Shown: positions 34,901 to 46,199 of the stretch, piece after piece
Numbering within the stretch: position 1 is the stretch's first letter
Layout of the letters: each line of letters begins with the position of its first letter
Assembly (NCBI GenBank): GCA_031772625.1
Contig: CM062810.1
Coordinates: 703,294,519 to 703,358,518 of the forward strand
Direction: 5' to 3'
DNA length: 64,000 bases
DNA from: Pinus tabuliformis
Taxonomy: Eukaryota > Streptophyta > Pinopsida > Pinales > Pinaceae
Notes under the pieces: generated by a model
Database searches by the model: none
What the model was told of the DNA's origin: nothing
What the model saw: the letters and a program-made list of their open reading frames with translations, nothing else
Made by a program: the position numbers and the translations under genes

Positions 34901-36534
34901 TTGCAGGTTGGTCCAGGGACTCTGGAGGTAACCACCTCCACTCACCAGCCAGTGAGGAGTTCCAGAGGTGAAAATCTCCACCCTCACTCAGATTCAAGGA
35001 ATCTCGAAGTAATACACCTCCACCCAACAACTAGTGAGGGGCTCCAGAGGTGAGAAACTCCACCCTCACTCAGTTTTGGGATTCCAGAGGCTTACCTCCA
35101 CCCTGTGTTTGCTACTTTAGTAGCTCCACCCAATGTAGGGAATCCATAGTCTACTGCAGTTTGAGTACCTATCGAGGAGACTAGTCCAGTGTAGCCAGAG
35201 GTCTGCAATCTCCACCCACTAGTCATTAAGGGATTTCAAAGGAAAAATCCTCCACCCACTTCTGCAACAATGACTAACAACTGCTTTCTAATGCCCTTCA
35301 AGTAATGCTCTTCCAATGATGCATCTACACCTATTGCGATCGAAGACCAAGTATTCCATGAGGTTTAAGCCTCATCTCTGGTTTGAAGTCTCTTGCAACT
35401 TTCACAATCGTTTCCATAATACTATTAAAGTCTCAGGCATTCTATATGTTTGTAATAAGTCCATATATTACACAAGTTCAAAAGTACACAAAGCATTGTA
35501 TAAATTAGGGAATAGGCATTTCTGATGGTTTTAATAAATCCAGGTATTAAGTTCAGTTGTTTTAGCTCGACCAGCTATCAATTCAATGAACCCTTTACTT
35601 GTTAGTAGCATGAACTGAACATTCCACAAGAATTGCGCAAAAGAAGCAGCTAAGAGAAATGAGTCACACCCTTTTCAGTATGACAACATTTCAATAAGAA
35701 GACAGAGGAATAACACGATGAAGCTAGGTGACCACAATCTAGGAATCAAGAGCATACCGTGGTTGCAGTAAGGATGGAGTGACATCTAGAGTACAAACCC
35801 TGGTCGCAACTATTGGGCAGAAGGGTGAGATGACTACACAATTAAGTAGCTTGTGCGTTTAACCTTTTGTTGTAAACTGCATATTCCATCACATGCCTTC
35901 TATTGTAGCATGTTTTACCTTATGTTGCGAACCCCTTCCCCTCCTTCTGTACTGCCTTCTACCTCTTTTTCATTGCCCACCTTTGCTTCTGGTTATTTGT
36001 TCCTCCTCCTCTCGATTCCTTCCTTTTCTACTATTCAACTCCTACTCCCAGTAGTTAGGACCCAGCCTTGTTGGACCAGGCAGAGGTTTCCCCCTGCCCC
36101 CGCTTAGCCCTGTCACTGTTGATGGGTTTGCAGGCTAGTAAATTTTCTGCCATTTGGCCTCCCTCCCTTTCCTTGCTTGCCATTTTCCCTTTTCTCCAGG
36201 CTCGTTCTCGGCTCGGCAATATGTGAAGGAAAATCTCCTCCACCAGTTGCTAACAATTCTGTAATATTTGTCGGTGGTTGGAGAATCATCTTTAACTGCA
36301 TAGTGAACCTCATGCCTGCGAGCGTATCAAAATTTATTTAGTCTCGCTTGTTGAATTATATGCACTATATCTAGTTGGTGTTGAACCATATGTGCTATAT
36401 CCAATCCTAATAATAAAATTAGGCTTATAACCTTAATGTGCACCTCATATAGAGAATTGTTTATTGATAAATAGTGTCACACTCTACCATTGTTCCTTTC
36501 CCTAATTGGTGTCTTGAATTGGGTTAGTTTAGTT

Positions 36535-37606
36535 CTAAGTTGCAGGAAACGTTGGAGAAGGGTCTGTTTTCGGTCAGAAACGCAACGGAAACGAGGAAAC
36601 TCATATTGTACAGCTTGGAAACGCGTTTCCGGCCGTACTAGTCCATTTCTCGAGGAGAAAACGTGGCCACTACGACCGGAAATGAGTTTCTAGGCCGTAC
36701 GGAGTTTTCTCTTCTAACTTGACTTTTTCTTGTATTTTCGTTTTATTTTTTCGCTTCTAATTTTTTATTGGGCGACTAAAATATCTTCTCGATGCTTCTA
36801 GATGCCTCTCAAGTTATAAAAAAGAGGATTTTTTTTGAGTGGGGCAGCCTAATGTTCAAGCCTATGGCCCTAGTGTTGATATGTAGTTCATGGTAACTTT
36901 AAATTCTTAAAGTAAAAGTGACATTCTCCTTTTATTTTTCATTTTCATCCTTTTACTTAAATTTTTAACATTACCATGAAATGACTCCGGATGTTTGAGA
37001 GTGGTTTCGCCCTCATTGGATTTCATCGGAGAAAGTAGAATTTTAGATCTCACTCAAAATCCAGTAGAACTATCTGTTTTTTAGGATTTCAGGATTGGGG
37101 GGATTGCAATGTTTCCATTGGATTTTGTCATGTACTAGGGTATGGAACTTGTATTTAATCAAGAGAACCAAGCCCTCTATGCAAGGGAGACTCCCAATAA
37201 TCAAGAGCACGTAGGGTACTAGGGTATGGAACTTGTATTTAATCAATAGCACTAAGGTCGTTCGACTATGTAGGAGGAGACTCCCAATCAAGCATGAGAC
37301 AAGAAATTAGAAATTTCTCGTGGCTGATTTTGGATATTGTTATTTTCATTATGTGATCATTCATGAGTAAATGTGATGTAAATTTAGAGACTTATAGTTT
37401 ATGCATTGAAAATTGACAATTTAATCATAGTCTAATAAATTAGAATGTGTCATATATGCTTTATGATTGCACACATTTCTTAAATGTCCTAATATATATA
37501 TATATATATATTGTGTTTCCCCGTTTCCAAAATTTTGGGGGGTCACGTTTTGTACCCATGCCCGTTTCGGAAACTCGTACCCGTTTCTCCGTTTCGTGCA
37601 ACTTAG
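36535..37606. mobile_element. hAT-like non-autonomous DNA transposon, 1,072 bp
   Basis: It is flanked by a perfect 8-bp duplication gtttagtt (36,527-36,534 and 37,607-37,614), and the left L1 LTR shows the intact single site near 27,600. The ends are inverted repeats: CTAAGTTGCAGGAAACG on the left and, reversed, CTAAGTTGCACGAAACG on the right. The similarity weakens after about 30 bases. Several 'gaaacg' repeats lie just inside both ends, like transposase-binding sites of hAT elements. There is no transposase frame. Inside are an 84-bp-period duplication (37,138 and 37,222) and a (TA)n run near 37,493-37,511. The 8-bp duplication points to hAT, though the terminal bases are not the usual CAGGG. 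Confidence 0.8.
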
Positions 37607-37948
37607 GTTTAGTTGTTAGGAATATTTTTCAGCGTCATGTATACCATGACAACTAATAAGGTGTTCGCAATAACCATACGAATGTAACCTTCCACGTGTA
37701 TACTAGGATAATAAAGGTATTTATAATATCCATACAAATAAAAGGTGACCAAGACCTCATTAGGTACCTGTTTCCCCATTTCGTGCAACTTAGGTTTAGT
37801 TGTTAAGAATATTTTTCAGGGTCATGTATACCATGACAACTAATAAGGTGTTCACAATAACCGTACGAATGTAACCTTCCACGTGTATACTAGGATAATA
37901 AAGGTATTTATAATATCCATACAAATACAAGGTGACCAAGACCTCATT
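37583..37948. repeat. 187-bp-period tandem duplication across the hAT right end
   Basis: 'tcgtgcaacttaggtttagt' occurs at 37,594 and 37,781. The unit includes the last 24 bases of the DNA element, its target duplication and the L1 LTR beyond it, so the duplication happened after the hAT-like insertion. Confidence 0.8.
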
Positions 37949-38015
37949 CACACTATATACATGCATGTACCAAAACCGAGATCATTAGCACAATGTCTAC
38001 CTACTTGGGAAGACA

Positions 38016-38357
38016 ACCGGGGTCATTACATGTGTGTTGAGGTGCAAAAATGAGGACATATGTTATATTTATAGTGGTTGACGTGGGGTGAAAATACATG
38101 TTTATTCATCACAGGGCTGACTTGAAGAGGGGTACACCTGATAACCGGGGTCATTACATGTGTGTTGACGTGGGGTGAAAATACATGTTTATTCATCACA
38201 GGGCCAACTTGAAGAGGGGTACACCTGATAACCGGGGTCATTACATGTGTGTTGAGGTACCAAAATGAGGACATATGTTATATTTATAGTGGTTGACGTG
38301 GGGTGAAAATACATGTTTATTCATCACAGAGCCGACTTGAAGAGGGGCACACTTGGA
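38016..38357. repeat. Tandem repeat carrying the L1 LTR end, three copies
   Basis: Units start at 38,016, 38,144 and 38,231, each with 'accggggtcattacatgtgt'; the middle one is shorter. Every unit contains the last bases of the L1 LTR followed by flanking DNA, so the array grew after L1 landed here. Confidence 0.8.
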
Positions 38358-38635
38358 CCGACTTGAAAATGAGGCACTTATAGGTGAACAAAAATTCTGA
38401 ATTTTGAGCTGAAGAAGAATGCCATCAAGGGTGATCCAATGGAGGGATGATCCATTAAAGGAGGGGCTTTAGGATGTGGAATTAGCCCCTAGTTGCACTC
38501 TTTAACACCTTCTGAGAGGCCTCACAAGGCAAGAGTCAGATTAGGACACAACAATGAGGTGGATGCCACTGTGACTTTAGCACTCCATCTCTTGCTCTTT
38601 TGTGGAATTTCACCACATGAGAGGCTTACCAGTAT

Positions 38636-38749
38636 AGATCAATGAAGGGTATTCTAGGTTGATATGATCATATAGATCAACAAAGGGTATTCTAGGTTGA
38701 TATGATCATATATATCAATGAAAGGTATTCTAGGTTGATATGATCATAG
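38636..38749. repeat. 38-bp tandem repeat, three copies
   Basis: The unit contains 'ggtattctaggttgatatga' and starts at 38,636, 38,674 and 38,712, with few mismatches. Confidence 0.9.
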
Positions 38750-41700
38750 GAGGCTTGATCAACATACTTCTCACTTGGAACAAGGCATACTTATAATAAG
38801 GAACAACGTACCTATGAAGAAGCCTAGGAGGTCTTGTAGCGTATGGTTTCATGATGTAGCTAAAAAATGGTACATTTAACCATACAAGCATAGGGAAAAG
38901 GTTTTCTTTAGGACATATGATCAACCAATGGAGTGACAAACCTTCAAATCGCCCTAAGTTGAAGCCTTTGTGTAGGATTTGGGTTTTATAAGGCCTTAAA
39001 TAACTTAGGGTTGATGATGTCAACTGTATATTTACCATGCAATATGTTGGATTTTGAGTTTGTTAGGTATAACAAGGTAGGAGAGTGCTAAATCAACTCC
39101 AACATTTCAATACTTCAAACCCTAGTTGAATTTGTCTTGAACCCTAACCCTAGAGGCTTGCCTTCAAGGTCCAAAAATTGAGAAAAAGAGGGAAAAGATA
39201 AGGTTTTAGAGTTTTTGATCATCAACAGGGTTGCAAGTGCCTTATCCCTACTTGTGTGATGGAGTCTTAGGGACTTTAACCATGATATCAAATTTTTGAA
39301 GGGAGTAAGGGAGAAAACCCTAGTTTTCACTTCCTAACCCTAGCTATCATTTTATGATGGGAGAAATTCACTAGAAAAAGGCTCTCTAGTAGGTTTTCGA
39401 GGGAGCTCAATGATACAAGATTAAGCTTGCAATAATTACCAAGAATTTCATGTAAACATATGCATTTAGAGAAGGAAAATAGAAACCCCAGCAATATTCC
39501 ATTACATGCATAACCATAAAATATATTCAAGAAAAATACTCACAACATATCCAAAGAACACTGTTTATTTTTTGTAAATTGAAAATATTTTAATTATGGC
39601 AAAAAGTTCCATTGTGGTTTACAACTTTTCAAAATTTGGCTAGCCTCCTACTGGATTTATTGGCTGGCAGTTGAGTTGCCAGGATTTTTAGAGTAGCCAA
39701 AAAAAGACTAAGAAAGCCAAAACAAGCAAGTACCAAGGAACCAGAAAACCATCAAAATATTCACACAACGTCTAACCATTAGGAATCCAAAGAAGTGACC
39801 AACGCAAGGTTTGTCGGACTAGAACCTGGGGGTGGTAGCTTCAGAAATTTACATTGAATGTGCTTCTCCATGTGTTCCAAGTGGGCGTCTAGACGGGTTA
39901 GACGAGCCTCCAATCGTGCCAAGCGGTCCTGCATCCTCCATTGGTTCCCTTGTAAATCATTGAGGAAGGAACATCTTGTTGTGATCATCTTATTTTGCCT
40001 TGACGACATCCCCCAACAATGTTTTAACTTGCCAATGTAGGGTAACTGAATGGATATATTGTTGATTTGTGTAGCTTGGGAGGTACTCCAAGTCCCAGGA
40101 TTCATGGTTTGGAGGAAAAAGCGCCACAAGGGCAGCTTGTGGGCTTGAAACCCAAGTATGGGGTTTTGGCACCCATCATGTTTTGGGGCAAAACCATGAT
40201 AGATTCACGGCATGTGAAGGATGAGGATGATAGTGCTCAAAAAGACGATTCCAATGCATTGAAAATTGTCCGAATCCGAGTTGTCGTTAGAGAGAGATGA
40301 ATTTTTGAAGTTGACATAGTTAATATTGGATTTTCAAATAGGCCGACTTGAAGAAAATTCCAAGTAGACGTGTCTCTTCATGTGATTCGTTGGAGGCCTT
40401 AAAGGCCATATATTGAGGACGTATTGGAGTCATTATATCATCCAAGATTGGGCAATATACCTTTGAAATTATAGGAAGTCTAAGTCGTAGCCAGGAGAAC
40501 CTAAGGGCAACATGGAAGAGGGCAAAAAGAACAACGTATTTATGTGATTGGGCCGCAGTAGCTATAGGGACAACATGGCACATTTGAAGGGCCCTTTGGC
40601 TTATGTTAAAGGCTGGAAGCTGGGCATATTAAGCCGCAACACTAAGGGTAAAGAACAATGAAGTTGGTGACTGTGTTAGGGCACAAACAAGTTGTAGTGG
40701 AGGCCGAAGTGCAGAAAAGGACGCTGTTGCAACAAGGATTGCGGATGGTTTAGGGTGGTCTGTGGGTCATTTCAAGGAGGAGAAAAGGGCTGTGTGGTAG
40801 GCCGCAAGCCATACCACAACAACAAATTGCGTGGAAGCCTTCTAAGGGATGGTCTTAAGCCCTTTCTCACAGCGTAAAGGAGGAGAGTCTCCCCAGCCTA
40901 GACCGCAATCATTTGGAGGTTGCTTGCTGATTTGCGTAAAGGGTTGAGGGCTGGAAAGTTTGCACTAACTAGTGCAACATGGTGTAGTAGCAACATTTGT
41001 GAGGTGTATTGGGTCACAATTTGGTGACCAGAATTGGATCAGACTTGTTATATCATGTTGGAGCCAATTGTATGACATTGTGAGGTGAGGAAAAGTCATA
41101 TTAGGTGCAGATCTGGAAGTGACGAGATTGGGTGCCATAGGACTTTTGGAGGGCAGCATGTTGGCTACCCAAAGTAGCCCTAGATGAGCTATCTTGAAGG
41201 ATGAAGAGAAACTGAAGGTTGGGTGAAGGACTGTGCCAAAGTGCAACACTTTGATGGACTAAAGTTGTTGCTAGTGTGGCAGATTGGAGCTCGGGAATTA
41301 GGCCTACCCAGAGAGCAGTTGATGAGTCCTTGTTCATTGTAGCAGACATGACTTGTAGTAGTGATAAAAGGCAACCCTCTTGGAGTCTCAATGTGTAGAT
41401 GTCTTGATGGACTAAGGCACTACTGGTGAGTAGTATGGGAGCAAAGGACCGACAAGACAAGATATGACATAGAAGTTGCCCAACGAAGTTTGTCATTGTA
41501 TCTTGTAAACCATAGACTGTTGTATTACTCAATTTGTTTAATATAACGAAGATTGGGATTGTACATATTGTACAATTTTGTTTAAAACTGTGTATATTGT
41601 GCATATGTGATTTACTGCTTTATATTTCTGCTGTTCAAAGTAGTTTATGGTTGAGATTCTTGGTTTGGTAGGGTCAGTGATTTTAAGACTCTAACCTAGA

Positions 41701-42100
41701 CCCAAGGTCGTGGAAATTCAACATATATTGGATTCTCCTCCCCTTGGCGTTTTCTAGATTAGGGAGCTATTGAGAGACTTCCTCGATAAAATCATAATTT
41801 GAAAAATACTGGTGCTGCTGGTGCACATTCCTCTCCAACTTTCTAATGTAAGATTGAGTGCTCAGTGAGGTTATGTTCCTATATGCAGTCGCGGCCTCCT
41901 GGGCTTGAATCTAAATTCGTTACTTTTGGGCTGAATGTGACTAAATTTCCCATATTTCCCCCTCCCTTGGCGACTATGGCCTCGTTGCCTAGACATTTTG
42001 AGCCATGTAGTTGACCCAACTTGATAATTATCCGGGAGGTCCTCGCGCTACTAACTCAGACTGTCCCACCACTCGAGCTCCGTAGGAGCTACCCAAGGAT
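38750..42100. other. Unassigned region, probable degraded repeat
   Basis: There is no gene with family support. The 41,101-41,604 minus-strand frame of about 167 codons has no recognisable domain. Short 'aaccctaaccctag' strings near 39,140 are too few for telomeric sequence. The right end meets LTR P at 42,101. Confidence 0.35.
39779..40129 (-). CDS. Open frame with short coiled-coil segment, unrecognised
   Basis: About 116 codons. Around residues 69-90 the heptad-like stretch RLARLEARLTRLDAHLEHME is strongly amphipathic. The rest has no known domain. Such coiled coils followed by Pro-rich tails occur near gag or in plant-specific repeat proteins, so it could be an element fragment. Coding status is doubtful. 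Confidence 0.2.
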   Translation of the reverse strand: MWRFFLQTMNPGTWSTSQATQINNISIQLPYIGKLKHCWGMSSRQNKMITTRCSFLNDLQGNQWRMQDRLARLEARLTRLDAHLEHMEKHIQCKFLKLPPPGSSPTNLALVTSLDS

Positions 42101-43009
42101 TGTTGGAAAATCGATTAGGGCCACATTTAATTCATTTTTCCATACATGACATTTACTTGTGATGTTAAGTTCTTCTTCTTCTTTAATATGCTTATGTTCT
42201 TATCATCAAATAAATGCCAAAATAAGATCACAACCACACAATGAACACAAGATATAGGCTCCAAGCTAGGGCAAAACCTCTCCAAGGGGAAAACCCAAAA
42301 AAGACTTCTGTTCTTATAGGATCAACTTCAAAGGAGACTTCCAAGAGCAAACCCTAGACCAAGCCTGCCACCAAGAACCAAGCCAACCAGCCAATCTTCC
42401 AAGACAAGATCTCCAAGCAAATTAGGGCTCTTCTAGGCTTTCGTCCTCCCCAAGATATCCTGTAGCACTTGCTGCAATTTTAGACTTGAGGTAACCCTAG
42501 ACTTCTTAGGGTTCTCGCATGTGTGAGCAGCAGGTAGCAAGATTTCAGACCTTCACATTCCTTCTAGGGATTCCTTCTCCTTTTCTAGCCTTCTCTCTTG
42601 TCTTCTAGGACTCTTGTATTCCTTCTCCATTACAGATCGAACCCAAGAAGATACTTGATTGATGTGTGTCAATAGGTCAAATGCCTTCCTTTATATAGCC
42701 TTTCCGATGGCTTGAATAGCCCTCACAATGATGACTTGGTTCTTAGGAGCCTTCTAGACATTTGCATATAAAAATAATTCTTCTTTCTTTGATACAAGTG
42801 CCCAAAATAGTCTTTTACAATATAATAATGACTCTTTGACTCATGTAAAACCTAGGGTACCTAATGAACAATAACTTGAGCATGGAACCCATGCTCCAAA
42901 ATATTTTTCTTTTATTCTTTACATCATTTTCTTTTTCCAAATAAGATTTACATCAATACATGAGTCAAATGACAATTATGCAAAACGAAACTAGTTACAC
43001 TCTTCAACA
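42101..43009 (-). repeat. LTR of older copia-like element P, 909 bp
   Basis: It starts TGTTGGAAAA and ends CTCTTCAACA, an inverted TGTTG/CAACA pair. It is followed by the polypurine-tract complement 'ctccctcttaattaggga'. A minus-strand TATA box (CTATATAAA) is at 42,691-42,699. I read it as the 3' LTR of a minus-strand element whose interior runs right. Confidence 0.65.
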
Positions 43010-43775
43010 CTCCCTCTTAATTAGGGAGGCATTCATAATTGTCCAATCGGTACAAGGACAATACTCCCTTTGAAAAGTTCTCATAAGAAGAGTCAAATTG
43101 ATAAGCCAATGGTAAGCATCAACATTATGATCAACCAACACTGTCTTTGAGGCCTAACCAGACAAACTCTACTTCATTCAAGAGCATTATGTTGGGAACT
43201 TTACGTGTGATATTGCACTACCTCTACAAGGCACATACCCCATCTAGATGTTCACAAAGTATGCCCTTTTAAGACTATTCTTTTCTTGGATTATTGGCCC
43301 CAAATCCTCAAAGAATATCGGTCCTCTTCACCCACTCTTTTCTTGGAAACATGTACGCCCTCAAAGAGTGTCGACCCCTTTCCTTCCTTGGATGTTCAAT
43401 CCTCAAGGAAACCACATATGCTTATCCAATCCTCTGCCATTCGCTTGTTGAAGTTTCTAATTTTCCTTAGTTAGAAACCCTTCATGCACTTTTTCTGATT
43501 TATTCCTACCTACTTGTTATTTTTCTTTAACAAGTTATTTACAAAGTAAATATTGAAAATAAACACCAGTGCATGCTCAACATATTACAGATCAGAAACT
43601 AAAAGAAACAAGAACAAACACACCACATAACACCATTATTTTTGGACCAATGTCCCCGGAAAAACCCAATGCAGGAAAACTGGTGCAACTATCTGAGGGT
43701 TTTCTTATTAAGCAATATTAGAGTACAATCTGGGTGCCGAAACTGGCCTACCCAACAGAGAATTTCCTTAGCAGC
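43010..43775 (-). other. Interior of P and/or start of older LTR Q
   Basis: After the polypurine-tract complement there is no recognisable pol domain. From about 43,550 the sequence resembles the R/U5 side of a minus-strand copia LTR ('aaaacccaatgcaggaaaac'). I could not place the boundary between P and Q. Confidence 0.4.
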
Positions 43776-43932
43776 TGTTCACACCTAATCTTCAACGGTT
43801 GGGTAAACAGGAACGTGAACAGTCATCAAGAAGATGAACTGATCCGTCCATTTTATGTATATAAACAATAGTTATCTAATGAAATAGTCAATCAATTTCT
43901 TCTGCCCATTCTGGAGTTACCCTGGCCTGACA
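43776..43932 (+). repeat. 5' LTR of C2, 157 bp
   Basis: Same length as the 3' LTR and 98 percent identical. It has a TATA-like 'tatgtatataaaca' in the middle (43,855-43,868). Confidence 0.93.
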
Positions 43933-43944
43933 TGGTATCAGAGC
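43933..43944 (+). promoter_or_regulatory. Primer-binding site of C2, initiator-Met tRNA type
   Basis: TGGTATCAGAGC directly follows the LTR, the standard plant copia primer site. Confidence 0.92.
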
Positions 43945-45280
43945 GCAGGTCCCAGATTCGTTGTAACTCCCTTATCTCTGTCCTGAGCGCTGCTCTGTCC
44001 TGAGCGCTCCTCTATCTTGAGCGCATCTGTCCTGCGTCTCAATGATGTTGATTCTCTGCGCTCTCTGACTAACATGAACGCCTGAGACTGCGCACTGCCT
44101 GGTTTGAACGCCTGCGTTATTTGATATTTTTCTGTCCCATTTTTTTGTATAACTATACAGAGATTGCGCATTGTTTTTATGAACGTTTGCCTGGCGCCTG
44201 AACGTTTGCCTACCCAGAAATGATGATGCACAATTATCGACCTCGATGTCCCATGCCCAGAGTGCAACAACATTCCATTTCTTGATTTCGAATCTCTTAT
44301 TGTTGGTGGAGCCCTCTCCTGTAGACTCTTGCATCCTCGTCTCTGCATCTTTTGATGCCATCACGCCCCACGAGAGAGATTATTGCAGAGTTTTATGTTG
44401 AAACGAACGCTGAAGAGAAGAGTAGGCCCTACGAGATTGAGATTGAGATTGCAGAGTTGAGTTTTATGTTGAAACGACGAACGATGAAAAGTAATGGCCT
44501 TGGCCACCACACTGTTATAGTCTTCCACTTTCGGTGCCAATACACTCCAGTACGCCCCCTCCGGGTTCTCTCCCTCACACGAACCGTTCTTCGCTGATCG
44601 TGTGGCTTTGCGATCCTCTTTGAGCAATGACATTGAACGCTGGCATACGACTGAGATGTGAGACCGTGGTGCGCTGCTGAACTGTGGTATCCCAAGACTG
44701 AGATGTGAGACCGATGCCATACCAATTTCCCCTGGACTGTAGCACTCGACAACGCAGAGACTCCGCATGAAAAGGCGTTGCATTTGTCTTCTGCGAGGAG
44801 GTATAACATGTCCCTTACGTTTGAGAATGCCGATATATGACAATTTTAACTTCAGTATGGCAGTTCTGATATAGTGTTGCGCAGATGATTTTATCTTCTG
44901 TGTATATTTATGATAGCAGTTTTGGTATAGTGCTGAGCAGTTCTTCAGTGTATATTTATGATAGCAGTTTTGGTATAGCGTTGAGCAGTTTGTTGAATTC
45001 ATGATATTACACAGTTTAAAGCGTTTGTATATCATTCAAAATAATGCGGTGTTTCCAGAATGTCTTATATACCAAAGCATTTGTAGTATTGCATAATATA
45101 TTGATATATTGAAGTGATATATTAATACAATGAAGTGAAGTGATCCCTTGCGCATTCTTTTCAAAACATAGTAGTATTGCAGTGATATGTACAATGAAAT
45201 GCTGATGCTTTTAGCAAAAATTAGAGGGATTTGAAGGCTGTAACGTAAGGATTTTTTTAGCAGAAGTAATTTTTTACAGA
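43945..45280 (+). other. Leader of C2
   Basis: About 1.3 kb without a supported gene. Short open frames on both strands are shadows. A 48-bp-period duplication ('tgtatatttatgatagcagt' at 44,901 and 44,949) lies in its middle, with a weaker third copy just upstream. Confidence 0.6.
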
Positions 45281-46080
45281 ATGCATTCAATCATCTCTAT
45301 GGTCGGAATAGTTCTCACTGGCAAGGAGAACTATTCTGAATGGTCTCGGATGGTAAAACACACCCTCATCTACAATGAGTTGTGGAAAGGAGTGTGTGTC
45401 GGAGAAGAAGACAAAGACCCTGTGCAGCCTACATCAGATAAAGAACTTGTCATTTGGGAAAACAAGAACAACAAAGCCTATGCATTGATCGCAGCATCTG
45501 TAAATGAAGAAGTAAGTCGTCATATTTCATCTTATTCCACTACCTTTGAAGCTTTACAAAAGCTGAAAGAACTCTATGATTCACATTCTGCACTTGAAGT
45601 TGTTCAGCTCATGATTAAACTCTTCACTCTTGAACTGAAAAATAATGATCCTCTTGCTCTTGCATCTGAAGTAAAGTCTATAATGCATGATATTAAATCC
45701 ACTAAGGTTGAGCTGGATATCCCTCTTATTGCCTTTCTCAAAGCACTCTATCCTACCTACTCCAATTATCTTGAGTCATTACAAGCAAATGGAAATCTTA
45801 AAGATATAACCTTTGACTCTCTTGTGAAAAAGTTTGCTGAAAGAGAGAAAGCCTTTGGAAAGAAGACAGTCCCTGAATCTTCTGAAGAGACTGTTTGCCT
45901 TGCTCATAAAGAAAAGCATCCTGCTCAAGATTCTACAAGAGGAAGAGGTGGACGAAGAGGAAGAGGAAGATACTTCAAAGGCAGGGGGGGCAGACATTCT
46001 CGAGCAGAAAAAGCAGATCTGCATTGCTTTGCTGCAAACGAAATGGATCACATGATGCTTCTACATGCAAGCTACCATGG
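45280..46080 (+). pseudogene. gag: gag region of C2
   Basis: The start reads like copia Gag of the UBN2 type, 'LTGKENYSEWSRMVKHTLI' followed by 'NELWKGVC'. Later 'LYDSHSALEVVQLMIKLFTL' and 'LKALYPTYSNYLESLQ' fit the helical capsid part. A basic Arg/Gly-rich stretch precedes a CCHC-type zinc-knuckle segment. It would form the particle shell and bind RNA. It is a fossil copy. Confidence 0.85.
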
Positions 46081-46199
46081 GACAAAATTGAGCAGAGAAG
46101 AAATCAGCAGAAAGGTAAAACTGATGACACAGAGAAAGGTAAAGCACCTGAATCCGCTCACTATATTGAGGCACAATGTAACATTGGAGTAAATGAAGA

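Larger units (their letters stand above)
20749..38030 (-). mobile_element. LARD-like non-autonomous LTR element L1, minus strand
   Basis: Two direct repeats of about 5 kb net length, 20,749-28,469 and 31,910-38,030, flank a 3.4-kb interior without recognisable gag or pol. Both repeats begin TGTAACAT and end GGGGTC(T/A)TTACA. A primer-site complement ('gctatgatacca') lies two bases left of the right LTR, and a polypurine-tract complement ('cccctcccccttaggggaa') starts beside the end of the left LTR, so transcription runs leftwards. LTRs of 4.5-5 kb around a 3.5-kb non-coding core are the known LARD architecture of large plant genomes. Differences between the LTRs are several percent by eye, so it is not recent. 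Confidence 0.65.
31910..38030 (-). repeat. Right (5') LTR of L1 with nested hAT-like element
   Basis: Net of the 1,072-bp DNA element it is about 5.0 kb. It aligns with the left LTR and has an uninterrupted site where that LTR carries its solo LTR. A local duplication of about 110 bp lies at 34,312-34,590 ('gaagcaactagggaagcttc' twice). Confidence 0.65.

Noticed and set aside
39130-39160. Telomere-like 'aaccctaaccctag'
   Set aside because: Only about two units occur. Such strings are common in plant DNA and LTRs.
41101-41604. A minus-strand frame of 167 codons
   Set aside because: No recognisable domain, composition like the surrounding repeat, overlapping frames in other phases.
44361-45035. 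A minus-strand frame of 224 codons
   Set aside because: It runs antisense through the C2 leader and its tandem duplication, with no family match. It is a shadow frame.
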